Below are positions 51,658 to 59,993 of a stretch of DNA of 64,000 bases, one piece after another. Every line of letters begins with the position of its first letter. Position 1 is the stretch's first letter. The DNA is taken from positions 109,843 through 173,842 of the forward strand of contig JBFWXN010000001.1 in the NCBI GenBank assembly GCA_050187415.1. The letters are read 5' to 3'. Source of the stretch: Ga0077555 sp050187415 (lineage in GTDB: Bacteria > Pseudomonadota > Alphaproteobacteria > Rhizobiales > Hyphomicrobiaceae). The notes beneath the pieces are model-generated. The model saw only the letters and a program-made list of their open reading frames with translations. It was not told the origin of the DNA and ran no database searches. The position numbers and the translations under genes are program-made.

Positions 51658-52365
51658 ATGACTGACCTTTCAGACGAAGCGCCTGATCCGAGTTTCCGAC
51701 ATCTGCTGAATACGCGGGGCAGCGTTCGTGGGTACAAGAGAGACACCGTGCCGCTCCCGATCATCGAAGCGATCATCGAGGATGCGAAGCGTGCTCCGTC
51801 CTCTATGAACACTCAGCCATGGCATGTGCATGTGATGACCGGCGCGGTTCTCGATGAGGTTCGCCGGCGTAATACCGAGGCCATGCTGAATGACGGCAAG
51901 CCACGGCGCGACATCCACACCCACGGGCCTTACGAGGGCGCGCACCGCGACCGGCAGGTTTCGATTGCCAAGAAGCTTTTTGCCGCCATGGGGATTGCAC
52001 GCGAGGACAAAGCCATGCGGCAAGACTGGGTGCTGCGGGGTTACCGGCAATTCGATGCACCTGTCTCGCTGGTGCTGAGTTATGACCGCACGTTGGACCC
52101 TGGTGCGACGGTACATTTCGACCTGGGGGCACTCAGCTATGGCATCGTGCTGGCTGCGTGGGCACGCGGTATCGGGACAGTGGTGAACGGGCAAGGAATT
52201 TCGCGCTCCGACATCTTGCGCGACGTGCTTGGCATTCCCGATGACGAGGTGATCATGACGGCAATCGCGATGGGATATCCCGACGATACGTTCGCGGCGA
52301 ACGCCGTGCGTTCCGATCGAGAGCCGAACCACGATTTCGTGCGGTATTACGGTTTTCGCGAATAA
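51658..52365 (+). CDS. Nitroreductase-family flavoprotein
   Basis: 235 residues from ATG 51658; an ATG at 51619 adds 13 residues and cannot be excluded. FMN-binding fold with the signature TRGSVRGYKRDTVP near the start, EDAKRAPSSMNTQPWHVHVM, and late GIVLAAWARGIGTVVNG with EVIMTAIAMGYPDD. Such enzymes reduce nitro groups or quinones with NAD(P)H; the real substrate is uncertain. It is divergent from the JmjC-cupin gene. Confidence 0.9.
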   Translation: MTDLSDEAPDPSFRHLLNTRGSVRGYKRDTVPLPIIEAIIEDAKRAPSSMNTQPWHVHVMTGAVLDEVRRRNTEAMLNDGKPRRDIHTHGPYEGAHRDRQVSIAKKLFAAMGIAREDKAMRQDWVLRGYRQFDAPVSLVLSYDRTLDPGATVHFDLGALSYGIVLAAWARGIGTVVNGQGISRSDILRDVLGIPDDEVIMTAIAMGYPDDTFAANAVRSDREPNHDFVRYYGFRE

Positions 52366-52703
52366 ACCGCTCGAGGACCAATTCGCGGAACGTTATTCGG
52401 GTCGAAAAGCGCCGGGAAGGGGTTAGGCCAAACGCGTACCGATACGTTGCTGTCGCAGCCAGAAACCGGGAAAATCAGCTGCGTCCACCATCTCCCTTGT
52501 GCCCGGTTGTCACCCGGCGCTCTGAGTAAGCAACCCACGGCCTCCACGATCGTTCCGACGGACGTGTAATGAGATCATGGGGCCGAACGTCGCGCGGGCC
52601 GGCAGGCGATCTCGGGGCGTGGTCGCCATCTGATATTGATTTTTGCAGTCGCATGGTGCCTTAATGTCCGGACATATCAAGCAACGCGCGCGAGGAACAC
52701 CAC
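52366..52703. other. Intergenic region ahead of the monooxygenase gene
   Basis: About 340 bases with no supported gene. A possible promoter TTGATT (52636-52641), 18-base spacer, CTTAAT (52660-52665) precedes the monooxygenase. The 12-bp palindrome ATGTCCGGACAT lies at its downstream edge. Confidence 0.45.
52664..52675. promoter_or_regulatory. 12-bp palindrome overlapping the candidate monooxygenase promoter
   Basis: ATGTCCGGACAT, perfect and without spacer, overlapping the possible -10 at 52660-52665 and 29 bases before the ATG at 52704. Position and symmetry fit an operator for a repressor of the monooxygenase gene. Confidence 0.45.
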
Positions 52704-54323
52704 ATGGCGAATTCCACCAGCTCTGACGGCATCGACGTCATCATCGTCGGTGCGGGCGTGGCCGGGGTCTACGCTATCCACAAGCTGCGGGAGCTAGGTC
52801 TCAAGGCCCGCGCTTACGAGAAGGGCGATGACGTCGGCGGCACCTGGTACTGGAACCGGTATCCCGGATGCAGGTGCGACGTTGAAAGTCTCGAGTACTC
52901 GTTTTCGTTCTCACCGGAGCTCGACCAGGATTGGCATTGGCCCGAGCGCTACGGCAACCAGGGCGAGATATTGAAGTACGTGCAGCACGTTGCCGATCGC
53001 TTCGACATTCGCAAGGACATCCAGTTCAACACGCTGATCACGTCGGCGGTCTTCGACGAGACGACCAGCCGCTGGACGGTAACCACCGACACGGGGGAGA
53101 CGGTCACCGCACCCTACATCATCATGGCGACGGGCAATCTTTCGACGCCGAGGAAGCCCGACATTCGCGGCATCGACGATTTCAGAGGCAAAACGTACCA
53201 CACGGGGCTGTGGCCGCACGAAGGTGCGGACTTTACCGGACTTCGGGTCGGCGTCATCGGCACTGGGTCGTCGGGCGTCCAGTCGATCCCGCACATCGCA
53301 AGCCAGGCTCGCCAGCTGTTTGTTTTCCAGCGTACGGCGAATTTCTCTCTACCCGCTCAGAACGGTCCGATGGATCCGGAACGGGAGGCAAAGCACAAGG
53401 CGGAGTATCCCGAAAGGCGCGCTGGAGCGGTGAACACGCCGTTTGCGATCGCCGGATACCCACCGCCGACACAGTCGGCGCTCGATGTCTCCGAGGAGGA
53501 GCGCAACGCCACCTATGAGCGCAAATGGCAGGAAGGAGGCTCGATCAGCTATCTTTATGCGTTCAATGATCTGCTGACCAACAAGGCGTCCAACGACACG
53601 GCGTCCGACTTTGCACGCAACAAGATCCGCTCGATTGTTCGGGATCCTGAGACGGCGGAGGCGCTTTGCCCGAATGATCATCCGATCGGGACGAAGCGGC
53701 TGATCCTCGATACGAACTATTATCAGACCTACAACCTGCCACATGTGAAGCTGGTCAACATCCGCAAGAACCCGATTGCAGAAATCACCGAGTGGGGCAT
53801 CAAAACCGAGGATGGCCAAGCCTTCGAGCTCGACGCGATCGTTTTTGCTACGGGTTTTGATGCCATGACCGGCGCCATGAAGGAAATCGACATCAGGGGA
53901 ACAGGCGGCCAGTCCATCTCCGACAAGTGGAAGGACGGCCCGCAGACCTATCTCGGTGTCATGGTGGCGGGCTTTCCGAACATGTTCATGGTCACGGGGC
54001 CGCAGAGTCCGGGCGTGAAGAGCCAGATGATCTTCTCGTGTCAGCAGCACGTCGACTTCATCGGTCACGCCATCAAGTACGTGCAGGGCCGGCAGATGCG
54101 CCGGATCGAGCCGTCGCGCATGGCGGAGATGGCCTGGGTCGAGCACAACAACGAAGTAGCCTTGTCGACGCTCTACCCGCTGGCCAACAGCTGGTACATG
54201 GGCGCCAACATTCCAGGCAAGCCTAGGATTTTCATGCCCTATGTCGGGGGCGTTCAGAATTACGTCGCCAAGTGCAATGACGTCGTGGAAAAGGGCTACG
54301 AAGGCTTCGAGATGAGCGCCTAG
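52704..54323 (+). CDS. Flavin-dependent Baeyer-Villiger-type monooxygenase
   Basis: 539 residues; GAGGAA precedes the ATG. FAD-binding GAGVAG (16-21), the type I Baeyer-Villiger fingerprint F160-R-G-K-T-Y-H166-T-G-L-W170-P171, and the NADPH-binding GTGSSG (186-191). It inserts oxygen into a ketone to give an ester or lactone, typically during cyclic-ketone or steroid catabolism. A CoA-transferase and SDR follow further on, so a catabolic block is possible, but they are on different strands. A palindrome just upstream may control it. Confidence 0.92.
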   Translation: MANSTSSDGIDVIIVGAGVAGVYAIHKLRELGLKARAYEKGDDVGGTWYWNRYPGCRCDVESLEYSFSFSPELDQDWHWPERYGNQGEILKYVQHVADRFDIRKDIQFNTLITSAVFDETTSRWTVTTDTGETVTAPYIIMATGNLSTPRKPDIRGIDDFRGKTYHTGLWPHEGADFTGLRVGVIGTGSSGVQSIPHIASQARQLFVFQRTANFSLPAQNGPMDPEREAKHKAEYPERRAGAVNTPFAIAGYPPPTQSALDVSEEERNATYERKWQEGGSISYLYAFNDLLTNKASNDTASDFARNKIRSIVRDPETAEALCPNDHPIGTKRLILDTNYYQTYNLPHVKLVNIRKNPIAEITEWGIKTEDGQAFELDAIVFATGFDAMTGAMKEIDIRGTGGQSISDKWKDGPQTYLGVMVAGFPNMFMVTGPQSPGVKSQMIFSCQQHVDFIGHAIKYVQGRQMRRIEPSRMAEMAWVEHNNEVALSTLYPLANSWYMGANIPGKPRIFMPYVGGVQNYVAKCNDVVEKGYEGFEMSA

Positions 54324-54635
54324 CTCAACGAGGGCGCGTAGAAACTCGAGGCTATCGCAGGGCCGGCCTTTTTAGGTCGGCTCATTGCATTCGCACATCA
54401 CTATTCGGCGTGCTGAGCCCGGCCTTGCGCAGTATCGGAGTGGTCGAATGGCGCGAGCAGTCGGAGCACCACCGCGAAGCGGGTGAGCACGCATGGTCAC
54501 CGAGCGACATGTCAATGATCTCGATGTCAGCATCGCATTGTCGAAGCGCGTGGCGAGTGGCGTCAAACCGGCGTTATGGCCGCTGCGACGTTGGGGCAGC
54601 GGCCAATTCAGATGTGAGATCCAGGGCAACGGCTT
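54324..54635. other. Intergenic region between convergent genes
   Basis: About 310 bases between convergent genes. A hairpin GCCGGCC-TTTTTA-GGTCGGC (54362-54381, one G-T pair) near the left end may stop transcription of the monooxygenase gene but has no T-run behind it. Remaining frames do not look coding, although one minus-strand stretch reads protein-like after an assumed frameshift, which I could not support. Confidence 0.4.
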
Positions 54636-55817
54636 CTAAACCGCGCCCTTTGCCTTCAATGCCCGCACGGTCTCCTGACTCATTCCCAACAATTCGGCCA
54701 GAACGCTCTCGGTGTGCTCTCCGAGCATGGGCGGACGCGTATATTCCGGAGGCGAGTCGGAGAGCTTCATGGGCAGGCCGACGGTTTTGAACGTGCCTCC
54801 GCGGGGCGGATACTCCATCTCGACGATCATGCCGCGTTCGTTGAGATGCGGATCGATCAGAATTTCGCCCGTGTCCTGGCACGCACCGCACGGCACGCCC
54901 GCATCGGCCATCGCCTGCATGACATCGAACTTCGAGCGCTGCATGGTCCACGCGGTAATGATGGCATCGAGTGCGGCGCGATTCTCCCAGCGATCGGCGT
55001 TGGACTTGAACAGCGGGTTCGTCTCCAGATCCGGTCGCGCCATGGCCTTGCAGAGTGCGCCCCACATTTGCGGCTGCGCATAGATGTACACGTAGTCGTT
55101 CGGCCCGCCCGGCGCACATTTGAACGTGGTGCCTGGAACGTTTTTGCCGAGCTGATTGCCGGTCCGGACCGGCACGCCGTTGCGCTGATGCTCCCGCAGC
55201 GAGATGCGGATCAAGTTGAGCACCGCCTCCTGCATGGCCACCTCGACGTGCTGGCCCTTGCCGGAGGCGTGGCGCTGATTGATGGCGGCAAGGATCGCGA
55301 TCGCCATGTGCATGCCCGTGCCGCTGTCGCCGATCGCAGGCCAATTGTAGGTCGGTGGTCCGTCCGCGAAGCCGGTAACGCACATGGCGCCGCCCATGGC
55401 TTGCGCAATCGGCTCGTAAGCCTTGAAATGCGCATTCGGCCCATACGTGCCGAAACCTTTGATCGTCGCATAGATGAGGCGGGGATTGATTGTCTCTAAG
55501 GTTTTCCAGCCGAGGCCCATGCGATCGAGCGCGCCCGGCCCGAAGTTTTCGATCAGCACATCCGACTTTTCCATGAGGCGACGAAACAGGTCTTTGCCTT
55601 CCTCGGTCTTGAGGTTGAGCGTGAGTGACCGCTTGTTGGCGTTGAACACCAGAAAGAACAGCTCGTCATTATTTTGCGCGCGCGCCACATCGCCCGCCTT
55701 CGGCTCCTCGAGCTTGATGACGTCGGCGCCGAGAAAGGCCAGTATCTGGGCGCATGCCGGGCCCGCCTGATTGTGCGTCATGTCAATGACGCGGATGCCT
55801 GAGAGGGCCTTCTGCAT
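54636..55817 (-). CDS. CaiB/BaiF-family CoA-transferase (family III)
   Basis: 393 residues from ATG 55817, with GGAG upstream; a longer in-frame start lacks support. Family III transferase: start GIRVIDMTHNQAGPACAQIL and LGADVIKLEEPKAGDVAR, then FNANKRSLTLNLKTEEGKDL and a late DVLIENFGPGALDRMGL. The order and spacing recall formyl-CoA:oxalate and related transferases that move CoA between carboxylic acids through an aspartyl thioester. The substrate pair is not deducible. It is divergent from the SDR gene 137 bases away. Confidence 0.9.
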   Translation of the reverse strand: MQKALSGIRVIDMTHNQAGPACAQILAFLGADVIKLEEPKAGDVARAQNNDELFFLVFNANKRSLTLNLKTEEGKDLFRRLMEKSDVLIENFGPGALDRMGLGWKTLETINPRLIYATIKGFGTYGPNAHFKAYEPIAQAMGGAMCVTGFADGPPTYNWPAIGDSGTGMHMAIAILAAINQRHASGKGQHVEVAMQEAVLNLIRISLREHQRNGVPVRTGNQLGKNVPGTTFKCAPGGPNDYVYIYAQPQMWGALCKAMARPDLETNPLFKSNADRWENRAALDAIITAWTMQRSKFDVMQAMADAGVPCGACQDTGEILIDPHLNERGMIVEMEYPPRGGTFKTVGLPMKLSDSPPEYTRPPMLGEHTESVLAELLGMSQETVRALKAKGAV

Positions 55818-55954
55818 GATCGTCTCCGCCGGGTCGAGATCTCGTTGAGCGGCTAGCCTAGGACGCGCCGGGCATTCAAAACAACTCTTGACCGGATGCG
55901 GCGGGACACAAAGGTGCGTATCGCCGTCCCGCGCTATTCGCGTTAGGTTGTCCC

Positions 55955-56683
55955 ATGCAGCAGACAAACGATCGGAAGACCGCCATCGTCACGGGTGCCG
56001 CCCGCGGCATCGGTGCAGAAATCACACTCGTTCTCGTGCGGACCGGCTGGAATGTCGTCGCTGCCGATGTGGACGGGACGGCACTCGGCCCGACAGCGGA
56101 GGCCGCGCAAGCCTGCGCTCTCATCGGAGACGCCGGTGCCGAGGACGACGTTCGTCGCATGGTTGCGCACGCCCTGGACCGGTTCGGACGGTTGGACGCG
56201 ATCGTTGCCAACGCCGGCGTCAACGCCAACGGTCCGCTGACCGCCACCTCGCTCGAAGCTTGGAACCGGGTTCTCGCCGTGAACCTGACGTCGCTCTTCC
56301 TGCTGGCGCGGGAGGCCGAGGTGGCACTACGCGCCGCCAAGGGCGCCATCGTGGCCATTGCCTCGACAAGGGCGCATATGTCGGAGCCGGATACGCTCGC
56401 CTATTCGGCCTCCAAGGGCGGTGTGGTCGCTCTCAGTCACGCACTCGCCATCACGTTGGGGCCGGACGTCCGCGTCAACTGCATCTCGCCGGGTTGGATC
56501 GACACGGGCAAAGGCGGGCCTCTGAAGTCGTCCGATCACGCGCAGCATCCCGTCGGCCGCGTCGGCACACCCGCAGACGTCGCCGCGGCTGTGGCGTTCT
56601 TGCTGTCGTCCAAATCCGGGTTCATGACCGGCGCCGAGCTTGTTATCGATGGCGGCATGACGCGGCGCATGATCTACGCGTGA
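55955..56683 (+). CDS. Short-chain dehydrogenase/reductase
   Basis: 242 residues. NAD(P)-binding TGAARGIG (13-20), the NAG motif VANAGVNANG, catalytic S137, Y150 and K154 (AYSASKGG), and the terminal LVIDGGMTRR. Classical SDR, acting on a hydroxy or keto compound of unknown nature. It is divergent from the CoA-transferase and 152 bases ahead of the CxxCH protein on the same strand. Confidence 0.93.
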   Translation: MQQTNDRKTAIVTGAARGIGAEITLVLVRTGWNVVAADVDGTALGPTAEAAQACALIGDAGAEDDVRRMVAHALDRFGRLDAIVANAGVNANGPLTATSLEAWNRVLAVNLTSLFLLAREAEVALRAAKGAIVAIASTRAHMSEPDTLAYSASKGGVVALSHALAITLGPDVRVNCISPGWIDTGKGGPLKSSDHAQHPVGRVGTPADVAAAVAFLLSSKSGFMTGAELVIDGGMTRRMIYA

Positions 56684-56835
56684 CGGAATCCGGCCAATGC
56701 TCGAGTCGGTCGCCGTCGGCGTGCATGCCGCACCATGGTGCGGTCGCTTCTGTCGATCTCGCATGGTCTGTTTGACAGGCCCCGCGAGGATGCGCCAGAT
56801 CGTGGCCGGTTGGGTTCCTCGGGGGAGGTTCGTAT

Positions 56836-59160
56836 ATGGCGTCGTGGCGGGGTGCGGTCGTTCGTGGCTTGGGCATGGCTATTGCGCTCGCGATGATGCC
56901 GACCCCAACAGCGGCGCAAGCGACGGGTGCGCCGTCGTCGCCCGCCGCTGCATCAACCGAATTGGACCGAACCGATGCGGCCAGAAGCAGCTCCAGCCCG
57001 GTCACGCCGACCGCCAGCCCTACTCAGCCGATGCAGGAGGCGACTGTCACGCCCCGTCCCATCCGTGTCCCGGCCGATCCGACTGCGGCTGCGGTTTATG
57101 CGGTTCTCGACAAGCATTGCGCTCGCTGCCATCAGGCCGGCCGACTGAACCGAACTGCGCCTGCCGCGGCCTTGGGTAACATCCTGCGTCTCGACGAGCT
57201 GGCGGCGACGCCCTCCCTGGTGCAGCCGGGAAATCCCGATGCGTCGCGGCTCTACCTGATGATGCTGCGACGCCTGATGCCGCTGAACGAACACGCCGAC
57301 GGTGCGTTGCCGATGCGGCCGACAGCCGACGAGATCGCTTTGGTGCGCAGTTGGATCGCGGGCCTTCCGGCTCGGCAGCAGTGCCGAGATCGCCGCGTGG
57401 TTGCCGCACGTGATCATGCGGCGACGCTGCTGAAGTTGAAGGACTTGACGGGCGAGGACCCGAAGAAGTTGCGATTTCTGTCAATCGCGCACCTTCACAA
57501 CGGATGTGTCTCCGTCCAGGCGTTGGCCGCCTACCGGCAGGCGATCGTGCGCCTTGTCAACAGCCTGAGCTGGAAGGCGGCGCCGGTCGCGGTGCCGCCC
57601 GTCGACCCTGCGGGCACTCTGTTCAAGATCAATCTCGACGACCTCGGGTGGTTGCCGGAACATTGGGAACGCATCATGCGGTCCGGCTACGGTCCGCTCG
57701 GTCTGACGGCGCCAATGCCACCCGATGTGCGGCGCGATTTCGGCAGCGACCTGCCGGTGGCGCGCGCCGATTGGTTCGCCGAGACGGTCTTGAGTGCTCC
57801 GCTTTACTACGAGGTGCTGGGCCTTCCCGGCACGGGGCCCGAAATCCTCAAGATCCTGCAGATCACCGGGACGGATCGCGATACAGGAAACGAGAGGCTG
57901 CGTTCCGTCGCGGCGCCCTCCTCCTTTTCGGAGCAGGCGAGCCTTATCGAGCGCCGACGGTCGCACACCGGCCCGGTTTGGCAGGCCTATCATTGGCTCG
58001 CAGTCGAGGAGGCGCCGGAAATATCGGGCGAGACCGCTCCGCATCCAGCGGCGGTATCGCCGCCCTATCACGCTGAACGTGGACTGTTCACGCTGCCGAA
58101 TGGCCTGCCCGGCTTCTTCGTGATCGGGCAGCGTGGGGACCGGCTCGATGCGCTTCCCCCCGGCATCGCGCGGCCGTCCGTTTCTGGCGGCCGTCAACTC
58201 GGTTCGGGGCTCGATTGCATGGCGTGTCATCGCAACGGACCAGCGGCCCCTGCTGCCCGCGACGGGGACTCGCCAGGGCCGCTGGATCGCGCCGTGACCG
58301 CCGACCGGCAGGCGATCAGCGGGGCTATGCGCCGCGTCGGCATCGACCCGGAACTGACGCTCGATGGCGTGACGCCGGTCGTCGCGCTGGCTGAAGAGTA
58401 TGCCCGCCCCGTCGACGGTGCCCGCGCCGTGGCAGAGCTCGGGATCGACCTGTCCGTCCTGCGTGCACTCGCCGATCGCGGCGCCGATGCGGCAAGCGTT
58501 CTGGCGCGCCGTCTGATACAGGGCCTGGTCGGCCGGACCGAGGTCGAGGCCCATGCGCAAGCCTTGGCGTCGGCCCTCGGATTGCCACACGCCGGGGCCA
58601 GCAGCCAGATTGCGCCCCCGTCCCAGCCCGAACACCAGGCTGCACCTGCCGATCCGGGTCCGGGCTTGATCCTTTATTCGGACAAGGCCAGCTACCGCAA
58701 AGGCGATAGCCTGCAACTCTTCGTTCGCGTCCTGGCCGATTGTCACCTGACGGTCATCAGCGTCGACACGCGTGGCCGGGCGACCGTGTTGTTTCCGAGC
58801 GACTTCGAGACCAACAGCTTGCTGACGGCGGGACAGGAGCTGCATCTCCCGGGCCGGGGCGCTCCCTACACGCTGCGCCTGAACGAGACCGGGCGGGAAT
58901 CGATCGTTGCGCTCTGCAATGCGGCCGGTACCCTCACGGACAATATTCGCTACGACTTCGAGCGCCAGCGTTTCACCGATCTCGGCAACTACGCGACGTT
59001 TCTGTCGCAGAACGCGACTGCCGATGGGGGCGGCGGCAGTGCTCCGGCAGCAGGAGCCGTGCATCGTAATTCGCGACGCCCTTCGACCGACGCGGTGGCC
59101 GAGATCCGAGCGAGGCCGGATCAGATCTCGCGCACTGCCATCAGCATCATCGTCGAGTGA
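56836..59160 (+). CDS. Secreted protein with two CxxCH motifs and a DUF4384-like C-terminal domain
   Basis: 774 residues; GGGGGAGG eight bases before the ATG. Signal peptide residues 1-27 (MAIALAMMPTPTAAQA). A Ser/Thr/Pro-rich linker (30-80) precedes a small cytochrome-like part with CARCH (95-99) and the pattern of planctomycete-type cytochrome c domains. The large middle region (about 150-580) is unfamiliar and holds the second motif CMACH (461-465). Residues about 615-720 resemble DUF4384 (DKASYRKGDSLQLFVRVLAD, VISVDTRGRATVLFPSD). Covalent haem at both sites is likely but unproven. The combination of domains is unusual. No cytochrome partners are adjacent. Confidence 0.8.
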   Translation: MASWRGAVVRGLGMAIALAMMPTPTAAQATGAPSSPAAASTELDRTDAARSSSSPVTPTASPTQPMQEATVTPRPIRVPADPTAAAVYAVLDKHCARCHQAGRLNRTAPAAALGNILRLDELAATPSLVQPGNPDASRLYLMMLRRLMPLNEHADGALPMRPTADEIALVRSWIAGLPARQQCRDRRVVAARDHAATLLKLKDLTGEDPKKLRFLSIAHLHNGCVSVQALAAYRQAIVRLVNSLSWKAAPVAVPPVDPAGTLFKINLDDLGWLPEHWERIMRSGYGPLGLTAPMPPDVRRDFGSDLPVARADWFAETVLSAPLYYEVLGLPGTGPEILKILQITGTDRDTGNERLRSVAAPSSFSEQASLIERRRSHTGPVWQAYHWLAVEEAPEISGETAPHPAAVSPPYHAERGLFTLPNGLPGFFVIGQRGDRLDALPPGIARPSVSGGRQLGSGLDCMACHRNGPAAPAARDGDSPGPLDRAVTADRQAISGAMRRVGIDPELTLDGVTPVVALAEEYARPVDGARAVAELGIDLSVLRALADRGADAASVLARRLIQGLVGRTEVEAHAQALASALGLPHAGASSQIAPPSQPEHQAAPADPGPGLILYSDKASYRKGDSLQLFVRVLADCHLTVISVDTRGRATVLFPSDFETNSLLTAGQELHLPGRGAPYTLRLNETGRESIVALCNAAGTLTDNIRYDFERQRFTDLGNYATFLSQNATADGGGGSAPAAGAVHRNSRRPSTDAVAEIRARPDQISRTAISIIVE

Positions 59161-59260
59161 ACGCCAGTGGCGATCCATTGCGGTCCAGCCTAGGCTGGGG
59201 CATGCGGATTACTCAATCCGTCACAGACACCCGACGTCGCAAAGACAGAAGGAGAAGCCA

Positions 59261-59596
59261 ATGCTCTTTCCCGACCATTTTCTTGCCGTGCGGGCGACCG
59301 TGAAGCCTGAGCGGGATGCGGACTTCAACGCTTGGTACAACGCCGAGCATACGCCCGATGCCGTCAAGGCTTTCGTCGGCTGTATCGGCGGCGCGCGGTA
59401 CAAGGTGGTGCTTGGCGATGGATCGCATCAATACGTCGCCCTTTATGCGTTCAAGTCGGATAGCGACATGCATCGTGCCCTGAACGGACCCGAGGTGAAG
59501 GCTCTGATCGCGACCTATGATGCGGATGTCGGTGCCTTTTCTACGCGCGACCGCACGACCTATTCCAAAATCTTCGAGTATTTACGGCCCGCCTGA
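59261..59596 (+). CDS. Small dimeric alpha/beta-barrel (EthD-like) protein
   Basis: 111 residues from ATG 59261, with GGAG eight bases upstream; longer in-frame frames overlap the previous gene. Pattern of an EthD/ABM-like barrel: VRATVKPERDADFNAWYNAE with HTPDAVKAFVG, then YVALYAFKSDSDMHRAL. Possible role in removing or shaping an intermediate of a ring- or ether-degrading route; the function is not shown. It starts 100 bases behind the CxxCH protein and 51 bases ahead of tRNA-Arg. Confidence 0.78.
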   Translation: MLFPDHFLAVRATVKPERDADFNAWYNAEHTPDAVKAFVGCIGGARYKVVLGDGSHQYVALYAFKSDSDMHRALNGPEVKALIATYDADVGAFSTRDRTTYSKIFEYLRPA

Positions 59597-59647
59597 TGCC
59601 CCGGCGTTGCACGCTCGAGGCACCTCGCGTAGATGTGTCGGTGGGTA

Positions 59648-59724
59648 GCGTCCGTAGCTCAGCTGGATAGAGCATCTGCCTTCTAAGCAGAGGGTCGCAG
59701 GTTCGAGTCCTGCCGGGCGCGCCA
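59648..59724 (+). tRNA. tRNA-Arg (anticodon TCT)
   Basis: 77 bases with encoded CCA. Acceptor GCGTCCG pairs with CGGGCGC (one G-T pair). D-arm TAGCTCAGCTGGATAGAGCA. The anticodon stem TCTGC/GCAGA encloses CTTCTAA, giving anticodon TCT. T-arm GGTTCGAGTCC. The minus-strand frames running over it are artefacts. Confidence 0.95.
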
Positions 59725-59993
59725 ATGAAATCAGATACTTGCAGATAACTCCCTGCCCCCAAAATGGCCGTTCAATTTGTCGGGGTAACGCACAGGGAAC
59801 GCGCAAGCGGCAGGCGGCCTCCAAGCCCTTCCCATTGAGGGACCTGTACGGGGGGCTCGATTCGGTGATGCTTTTGGGTGCTCGGCGCAACGTCCTGCTC
59901 GTGCGCAAGAATCGCCAAACCTTGGTGAGTAGAACGCCGCCTATCGTTAACCTCTGCTCGGGCGGAACCATGTTCAGGCGCGGCGATCGTCCA

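Noticed and set aside
54372..54629. Possible gene remnant between the monooxygenase and CoA-transferase genes
   Set aside because: A protein-like reading needs an assumed frameshift, and I cannot name a family; not enough evidence for a pseudogene.
57481..59178. Long minus-strand frame opposite the CxxCH protein (565 codons)
   Set aside because: Shadow of a gene that has a signal peptide, two CxxCH motifs and a strong ribosome site on the plus strand.
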